This document shows positions 58,400-64,000 of a stretch of 64,000 bases of DNA, in pieces. Position 1 is the stretch's first letter; every line of letters starts with the position of its first letter. The stretch comes from Rothia dentocariosa ATCC 17931 (lineage in GTDB: Bacteria; Actinomycetota; Actinomycetes; Actinomycetales; Micrococcaceae): the NCBI RefSeq assembly GCF_000164695.2, contig NC_014643.1, positions 1,240,001 to 1,304,000 of the forward strand. Reading direction: 5' to 3'. Below the pieces are notes generated by a model that had not been told where the DNA came from, did no database searches, and worked only from the letters and a program-made list of their open reading frames with translations. Made by a program: the position numbers and the translations under genes.

Positions 58400-60475
58400 C
58401 TACTTGGTGGTCACCTTCAAAACGGTGGATGCGTTATTTGCATTACCCACAACGCCCTCAACCGAGGCGAACTTGCGGGTATTGGTCACAATCACCGGAG
58501 TGATGAGCGGGTAACCGGCCTTCTTAATAACCGCCGGATCGAACTCGATCAGCGTATCGCCAGCGGCAACCTGCTCGCCTTTCTTTACCTTGACGGTAAA
58601 GCCTTCACCGTCGAGGTTCACGGTATCCAAACCGACGTGCACCAAAAGTTCCACGCCGTTATCCAGCTTGAGGCCCACTGCGTGACCGGAGGGGTAAGTA
58701 GCTGCGACTTTACCCGCTGCGGGTGCAACCACGGTGGTGCCGGTCGGCTCAACCGCAACACCCTCGCCGAGCTTACCGGCAGCGAAAATCGGGTCTGGAA
58801 CCTCGGAAAGCGCCACAGCCTTACCCTCTAGGGGAGAAGCCACCTCAAGAACGGTACCTGCCTCTAGTGTGGGCGCTGCAGCGGTTGCAGCTGCGGATGC
58901 TGACCCGGCCTGATCGGCGGAGTCTTTCTTCGCCGATGCGCTTGCCGCCGCATCCCGTGCGGAATCTGCAGGAGTATCGGCAGTCTTTGCTGCGTTCCTG
59001 GACTCATACCCGAAGAGCAGAACACCCGTCATTGCACCACCGAACGCAATTGACAAGCCCAGAGCGTACAGGGCGGAAGGCTGCATTGCGGGGATCGACA
59101 GGAGCGAGGTGAAGGCGAAAGCGTGCGACTTGACCCCCAGTAGTGAGATGGTGGCACCACCGGCCACAGCCGGTACAAGGATGAGGGGAATAACTCGCTT
59201 GTAGCGTAGAACCACACCGTAGAGAGAAGGCTCCGAAATACCACCGAGCAGGCCGGACATAGAAGCACCCACCGCAGTCTGGCGAAGCTCCTTATTCCGT
59301 GAAGCCCTAATAGCAACACCGGTTACCGCGCCGAAGACGGCGAAGTTATAAGCACCCATGGGGGACTGGATGAAGTCGGTGCCCAGGGTCTGCAGGTTGT
59401 TAATCATTACGGCGTTCAGCGGCCAGTGCAGGCCCAACGGAACCATGAACAGGTACAGACCCGCGATTAGCGCACCCACAGCTCCCGGAGCTACATCGTT
59501 AACATTCTTCAGGAAGTCGGAGATACCCATAGCCACGCCAATACCGATGGGACCCACCACGAAGGCGGTTACAGGTACCAGAATAATAACGGACAGCATG
59601 GGGACGAAGACCATCTGCAGCATATTCGGAATGATCTTCTTCAGCAGGCGCTCCAGAGGTGCCAAGAGGGCAACCGCCAGCAGGGGCGGGAATACCTGAC
59701 CGGTGTAATCGTAGGCGTACAGCGGTAGGTGCAGACCCATAATGGATACGTCAAGCATCTTAGTAGCCGGGTCAGCAAGTTTAGTGAGGCTCTGGAAGGT
59801 GCTGGTCATCAGCGCCGCCGGAATAGCCGCACCAACCCACATATTCGCGCCCAAACGCTTTGCGGCGGTTGCGCCAAGCATAATGGGCATGAAGTTCAGC
59901 ACCGACAGAGCGGCGGCCTTAAGGATGTACCAGAAAGCGAACTGCTTCATCCATTCGGCTTCGAGCGCCTTACCGGCGGCTTCATCGGAAAGTCGCGGCC
60001 CGTTCACAATATCGATGTTCACGCTCTGGCCGGTCAGGTCAGTGTATTGACCGAAGAAACCGAACTGCTGCAAGAACACGATCAGGGTCAGGATCATGGA
60101 GGTGCCCAACAGCGCCCACAGCAGAGGACGGAAGGAATCGGAGAGCACATCGAAGATATTGGTGAGCCAGCCAGCCTTCTTGCCCCCGGAAGCCTTCTTG
60201 GACCCAGAATTATCTTCGCCAAGGTTCGCCATGCCGGGCAGGGTCTGCATCTCGTTGTAGACCCCCTCAACACGGTCGCCGAGCACGACCTGAGTCTGGC
60301 CGGACTGCTCAATGACCGAGAGCACTCCGGGGATGCTCTTAATCTGGTCCGTATTAACCTTGCTCCTGTCGGCGGGAGTTACGCGCAAACGGGTTGCGCA
60401 GTGCGTAAAGTGGGCGATATTCTCGGAACCGCCAAGTCCCGTCAGAATCTTCTCGCCAAGTTCGTGGTTTTTCAC
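58400..60475 (-). CDS. bglF: PTS beta-glucoside-type EIIBCA
   Basis: This 691-residue sugar phosphotransferase permease has three domains. IIB is at the N-terminus with phosphorylated Cys26 (FTHCATRLR). IIC spans about residues 110-470 with some ten membrane helices (SEPSLYGVVLRYKRVIP near its end). A linker rich in Ala and Ser follows, and IIA carries His613 (LLVHVGLDTVNL). The B-C-A order is that of the beta-glucoside group. GTG at 60475 with AAGGATAACAAC upstream is the start. The RNA antiterminator in the leader also indicates a beta-glucoside/sucrose type. No phospho-beta-glucosidase is adjacent. Confidence 0.9.
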   Translation of the reverse strand: MKNHELGEKILTGLGGSENIAHFTHCATRLRVTPADRSKVNTDQIKSIPGVLSVIEQSGQTQVVLGDRVEGVYNEMQTLPGMANLGEDNSGSKKASGGKKAGWLTNIFDVLSDSFRPLLWALLGTSMILTLIVFLQQFGFFGQYTDLTGQSVNIDIVNGPRLSDEAAGKALEAEWMKQFAFWYILKAAALSVLNFMPIMLGATAAKRLGANMWVGAAIPAALMTSTFQSLTKLADPATKMLDVSIMGLHLPLYAYDYTGQVFPPLLAVALLAPLERLLKKIIPNMLQMVFVPMLSVIILVPVTAFVVGPIGIGVAMGISDFLKNVNDVAPGAVGALIAGLYLFMVPLGLHWPLNAVMINNLQTLGTDFIQSPMGAYNFAVFGAVTGVAIRASRNKELRQTAVGASMSGLLGGISEPSLYGVVLRYKRVIPLILVPAVAGGATISLLGVKSHAFAFTSLLSIPAMQPSALYALGLSIAFGGAMTGVLLFGYESRNAAKTADTPADSARDAAASASAKKDSADQAGSASAAATAAAPTLEAGTVLEVASPLEGKAVALSEVPDPIFAAGKLGEGVAVEPTGTTVVAPAAGKVAATYPSGHAVGLKLDNGVELLVHVGLDTVNLDGEGFTVKVKKGEQVAAGDTLIEFDPAVIKKAGYPLITPVIVTNTRKFASVEGVVGNANNASTVLKVTTK

Positions 60476-60553
60476 GTTGTTATCCTTGCACGGTGAATGG
60501 TGTGTTAGGGATGTTACCGGCGGCATCTTCAGAGCAAAACGCCCTGAGGGAAA

Positions 60554-60688
60554 CAAAAAAGACCCGAGCTGCATGCCGCCGTACCGTGATGCATTAAAGC
60601 ATCGTGGGTATAACGATGAACCCTAGGGAATCTATTCCCTCAAGGTATTCAGCAACTCAGGTCTTGCCTGCCTTACCAGTAACAACCC
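60554..60688 (-). promoter_or_regulatory. Ribonucleic antiterminator (LicT/BglG-type RAT) and overlapping terminator
   Basis: On the minus strand, positions 60688-60659 read GGGTTGTTACTGGTAAGGCA followed by GGCAAGACCT, which matches the RAT consensus closely. The final GACCT, with the following GAGTTGC, can instead pair with GCAGCTCGGGTC (60572-60561), which is followed by TTTTTTG: a terminator. Binding of an antiterminator protein to the RAT would block that terminator. This is the classical arrangement for bgl-type operons. A regulator gene is not in the window. Confidence 0.85.
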
Positions 60689-60940
60689 TGTGTTCTATGG
60701 TTATGTGATTCTAAGAATCACAATATCTGCATGTAACTTTAGGCTTAAACCTGCGCGAGCGCAAGATGAGGTTTTGAAAGTTCAGAAAGTGTAAATTATG
60801 CCGTTCAGGTCTGCGGTGGGTTTCACGTTATGGCGGGCCAGAGCAGCCGAAAGAGGTTAAACGCCGAACCGGTGCTGTTTATTAGATGTTACGGCACCGA
60901 TTCTTAGACGAGATTACTGAGGGGAAGATGCGATCTTGAG

Positions 60941-63502
60941 CTATTTCGTCGCGGAAGGGAAGAAGCTCAGCGAAGCCACCTCAAGCTCGGGGTAGCTGCG
61001 TTTCTGCCAGCGGCGACTACGATGCGCGTTCACCTCAATCAGTACGGCACCCAGTACTCCGGCGCCGATAGAGAGCATAAGAAGTTCCGTTGACGGCATC
61101 TCAAACTGGTGATACTTGACGAGAAGCGGTACCAGAAGGGCTGCGAAGAAGATACTCAGAAGCGCTCCGAAGAGAAGCATCCGTGCGGTATTGAGTGGGC
61201 GTGCTACCGCTGCCAGGTTCCATAGACCCATAATCACCAGGGTGATAAACGATGCCGTTTGAACCTGTCGTATATCGCCTTCCGGGCGGAAGATAAACAG
61301 CGCCGCCAGGTTTACCAGAACCAGCATCGCCACCACGATAATAGAGTTCGGAATCGTGTAATTCAGCACGCGGCGCAAGAATCCGGGCACATACCGGCGT
61401 GAGTTTGGCAGCAACGCTAGCGCGAAAGAGGATGCGCCCACAATCAGGAAATCTGCAGTCGAGTATTGGCGGGGCAGGAACGGGAAGATCAGCCCCATCA
61501 GGCCGAAGACCACACCCAGCAGGATCGCAAAGCCGGTCTTCGTCAGGAATAGGTTTGCCACCATTTCGATATTCGCAATCACCTGGCGGCCCTGCTCCAA
61601 GGCGGCGGGAAGCGAAGAGAACTTGCCGTCCAGAAGCACCAGGCGCGAGACGGCTTTTGTTGCGGGTGCCGCGTTGCCCATCGCAATGCCGAGGTTGGCG
61701 TGTTTGAGGGCGAGCGCATCGTTAATGCCGTCGCCGGTCATTGCCACGACGTGCCCTTGCTCTTTGAGCGAGATCACCATGTTCTTCTTCTGCTCGGGCG
61801 AAACACGACCGAAAATATTGTGGGTTGCGGCGGCCTCGGCGAGTTCGGGGCCGTCTTCCGGCAGGGTAGAGGCATCAATCGCGCCCGCAGAAATATCCAT
61901 ACCGGCGGTCTTCGCAGCTGCCTGCACGGTGTAAGGGTTATCGCCTGAGAACACCTTGAGGGTTACGCCCTGGCGATTGAAGTAGTCCACGATTTCGGGG
62001 GCATCGGAACGCACATTTTCGCGGAAAATCACGAAGAGCACGGGGGTATGGTCGGCGGGGATGTGCTGCACCGGGTCTCCGTCATCGTTGCGAACCACGG
62101 CGGATGCATGCGCGAGCACCATCGTGCGCAGACCCAATGATGCGAGTTCACGGGCCCGCTCACGCTCCTCGGTGCCCTGGTTCAGCAGAGCCTCGGGAGC
62201 GCCGAGAAGCCAGGCTCCCGAAGACTTAAACTCGATAGCACTAAAGCGTAACGCCGATGAGAACGGCACAATGCCGCTGACCTGCTCGGTGGGTGCCTGC
62301 TCGAACCCGCCGGTGAGTGCTGCTGCGGTCGGGTTCGCGTTTTCATCATGACCGAACCACGCCAACGCCTGGTCCCAGCCCTGCGGCAGGGATGCGCGCC
62401 ACGCCTGATTTTCATCGGGTGCTTTTGCTTCGGCCGGAGTCGTCAGTGAGCGTACCGAATCGAAAATCACGCCGCCCTCGGTCAGGGTGCCCGTCTTATC
62501 GAAGCACACCGTATCTACGCGGGCGAGCACCTCAACGGCGGGCTGTTCCTGCACCAAAATATTGTGTTTACGTCCCAGCGCCACAGCCGCCGCCGCGAAC
62601 GCCAAGGTTGTCATGAGCGCCAAACCCTGCGGAATCATTGATGCTACTGACGAAACTACCGCGATAGCGACGTTCTCCCAGAGACCGTCACGATTGACAA
62701 CCTCAAGGCCGCCCGCCGCGCGCACCTGGCCCCACAGCACAATCGGGATAATGATGGCAAGGCCGAAGGTAATCCACCGCACCACGCGGTCGAGCGCATC
62801 GCGAAGCTCAGATTGGATGCGCGAGAACTGACGGGCCTCATCGGAAATTTTACTTGCACGGGACTCGGAGCCCACCGCCGAGAGCAGTACGCGCCCGGTG
62901 CCGCCGAGCACGCTCGATGCCGAAAGCACCATATCGCCCGGACGTTTCGGAATCGGGTCATTCTCGCCGGTCAGCAGGGATTCATCCAGCTCTAGCGAGT
63001 CGGAGGTAAGGACCACCGCATCCGCAGGAACCTGATCGCCGCGTTTGAGCACTACCACATCGCCCTCAACCAGGGACTCCATAGGAACCTCGATCATAGC
63101 GCCATCGCGCACCGCCGTGATCGGGGATCGGTCAAGCAGAGAGATACGGTCGAGCTCAAGTTTAGCCTTGTACTCTTGTACAAAACCGATAATCACATTC
63201 GCTACCACAGCGAACAGAAAGAGCAAATCAGCCCAACGCTGGTATAGAATCACAACCAGACCGCACAGCCCAAGCACCAGGTTAAATACCGTAAATAGGT
63301 GTGCCCGCATAATGCTCCACAAGGTGCGGGAAGACTTATTATTCTGAGCGTTGACCTTACCGGCGGCGGTGAGCTTGGCAACCTCATCGCTGCTGAGCCC
63401 GTGAACAGCAAGCTCTTGGGAACCGCTGTGTGCCTGAGCAGAATATTCGGGAACATAACCGGAGGCTTCAGACAGCATTGTCTTGTGCTGGTCAGAACTC
63501 AT
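60941..63502 (-). CDS. P-type cation-transporting ATPase, CtpE-like
   Basis: This 853-residue P-type ATPase has the phosphorylation site DKTGTLTEG (Asp335), the actuator motif LLTGENDPI, the hinge GDGINDALALKHANLGIAMG and about ten membrane segments. The helix 4 motif reads SMIPQGL rather than the CPx or PEGL of heavy-metal or classical calcium pumps, similar to mycobacterial CtpE, a calcium importer/exporter class. No N-terminal metal-binding domain is present. The start at 63502 has AAGGAGAG upstream. The ion is not proven. Confidence 0.8.
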   Translation of the reverse strand: MSSDQHKTMLSEASGYVPEYSAQAHSGSQELAVHGLSSDEVAKLTAAGKVNAQNNKSSRTLWSIMRAHLFTVFNLVLGLCGLVVILYQRWADLLFLFAVVANVIIGFVQEYKAKLELDRISLLDRSPITAVRDGAMIEVPMESLVEGDVVVLKRGDQVPADAVVLTSDSLELDESLLTGENDPIPKRPGDMVLSASSVLGGTGRVLLSAVGSESRASKISDEARQFSRIQSELRDALDRVVRWITFGLAIIIPIVLWGQVRAAGGLEVVNRDGLWENVAIAVVSSVASMIPQGLALMTTLAFAAAAVALGRKHNILVQEQPAVEVLARVDTVCFDKTGTLTEGGVIFDSVRSLTTPAEAKAPDENQAWRASLPQGWDQALAWFGHDENANPTAAALTGGFEQAPTEQVSGIVPFSSALRFSAIEFKSSGAWLLGAPEALLNQGTEERERARELASLGLRTMVLAHASAVVRNDDGDPVQHIPADHTPVLFVIFRENVRSDAPEIVDYFNRQGVTLKVFSGDNPYTVQAAAKTAGMDISAGAIDASTLPEDGPELAEAAATHNIFGRVSPEQKKNMVISLKEQGHVVAMTGDGINDALALKHANLGIAMGNAAPATKAVSRLVLLDGKFSSLPAALEQGRQVIANIEMVANLFLTKTGFAILLGVVFGLMGLIFPFLPRQYSTADFLIVGASSFALALLPNSRRYVPGFLRRVLNYTIPNSIIVVAMLVLVNLAALFIFRPEGDIRQVQTASFITLVIMGLWNLAAVARPLNTARMLLFGALLSIFFAALLVPLLVKYHQFEMPSTELLMLSIGAGVLGAVLIEVNAHRSRRWQKRSYPELEVASLSFFPSATK

Positions 63503-63748
63503 GGATGGGGTACTCTCCTTCGTGGGGTAGGGGAAGAGTAATACATACGGTTTGGGCTGCACCCGGGCGAGTTCAGACTTCTTATCACGAGAAATAACCC
63601 TGCGCCGGGCATTACTTTATTCTAACAAGTAACCATGGTGCAGGGCTTATATGCCGAACTGGGAATATACTGAGAATCCGTCGGATACCGGCATGAAATA
63701 TTCGGGGTAGCAGCCCAGAAAAAGGACGACTCAAAGCACAGTGCCGCT

Positions 63749-64000
63749 CTATCGCCGTGGCAGAACCAGAGTCCGCTTCGTCACCGGATGCTCCAAAACC
63801 TCAATTGGATGCTGATACACACGGCTTAGCCGCTCCTCAGTACACACCTGAGTGGGGGTACCGCTGGCAGCCACACGACCCTTATCCAGCAGTACGATCC
63901 TATCCGAATACGCCGCCGCTACATCTAAATCATGCAGAACCGCCAAAACCGCCGTACCCTCGGCGGCAAGCTCCCGGCTCATCTGCAGGGTCTGTTCCTG
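63749..64000 (-). CDS. Iron/hemin ABC transporter ATPase, C-terminal part
   Basis: These 83 residues of the C-terminus run past the window edge. The H-loop LAVLHDLDVAAAYSDRIVLL and the following GRVAASGTPTQVCTEERLSRVY are typical of FecE/HmuV/BtuD-type ATPases that import iron chelates, haem or vitamin B12. The Walker motifs lie outside the window. The gene ends 246 bases from the P-type ATPase start; that spacer shows no other feature. Confidence 0.8.
   Translation of the reverse strand, partial: QEQTLQMSRELAAEGTAVLAVLHDLDVAAAYSDRIVLLDKGRVAASGTPTQVCTEERLSRVYQHPIEVLEHPVTKRTLVLPRR

Overview
The window is a high-GC Gram-positive chromosome segment, most like an oral actinobacterium of the genus Rothia. 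The genus is an inference from the overall protein style: an FprA-type reductase, Tat- and lipobox-bearing exported proteins, an SAM-IV riboswitch, an IdeR/DtxR-like box and tandem NCS2 purine permeases. No 16S gene or database search supports it here. A 7.3 kb block at 19.4-26.7 kb is clearly foreign. It is AT-rich, uses Firmicutes-style promoters and terminators, and is bounded by two halves of an IS1167-like (ISL3 family) streptococcal transposase.

Layout. 0-4.7 kb: a Tat-exported protein of unknown role and two tandem secreted zinc metalloproteases. 4.7-9.7 kb: an organosulfur scavenging locus, with an ssuABC-type importer divergent from a flavin monooxygenase that has an SAM-IV riboswitch in its leader. 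9.7-18.4 kb: a YchJ-like protein, two paralogous AbiEi-like proteins with apparently leaderless starts, two tandem NCS2 purine permeases with matching leaders, a DUF2218 protein behind an iron-box-like site, a YagU-like membrane protein and FprA. 18.7-19.2 kb: tRNA-Glu, tRNA-Asp and tRNA-Phe.

19.2-26.85 kb: the foreign island, flanked by two 154 bp direct repeats. It carries a 5'-truncated, frameshifted LXG-type polymorphic toxin with a deaminase-like C-terminus, followed by a string of immunity-type genes (Imm6-like, a duplicated 156-residue family, a SUKH-like protein, a HEAT-like protein and a NADAR protein). 26.9-28.0 kb: chromosomal debris, including a remnant of an IS5-like transposase whose end resembles the end of the 154 bp repeats.

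28.2-43.8 kb: an OpuC-type compatible-solute importer, an unknown protein, a GH13 trehalose-6-phosphate hydrolase-like enzyme, IlvD, a monooxygenase-fold protein, an RNase H-like protein, cardiolipin synthase, a TetR/MFS efflux pair and a hydroxyacid dehydrogenase. 44.2-58.3 kb: an oligopeptide ABC transporter (two permeases and one double ATPase) followed by four paralogous lipoprotein binding proteins. A membrane protein and a small secreted peptide gene lie between them. 58.4-64 kb: a beta-glucoside-type PTS EIIBCA controlled by a LicT/BglG-type antiterminator site, a CtpE-like P-type ATPase and the C-terminus of an iron/hemin ABC ATPase that runs off the window.

The most notable content is the cross-phylum toxin/immunity island next to a tRNA cluster, its unusual split-IS boundary structure, the NADAR gene inside an immunity array, and the peptide-transport locus that contains its own small exported peptide.
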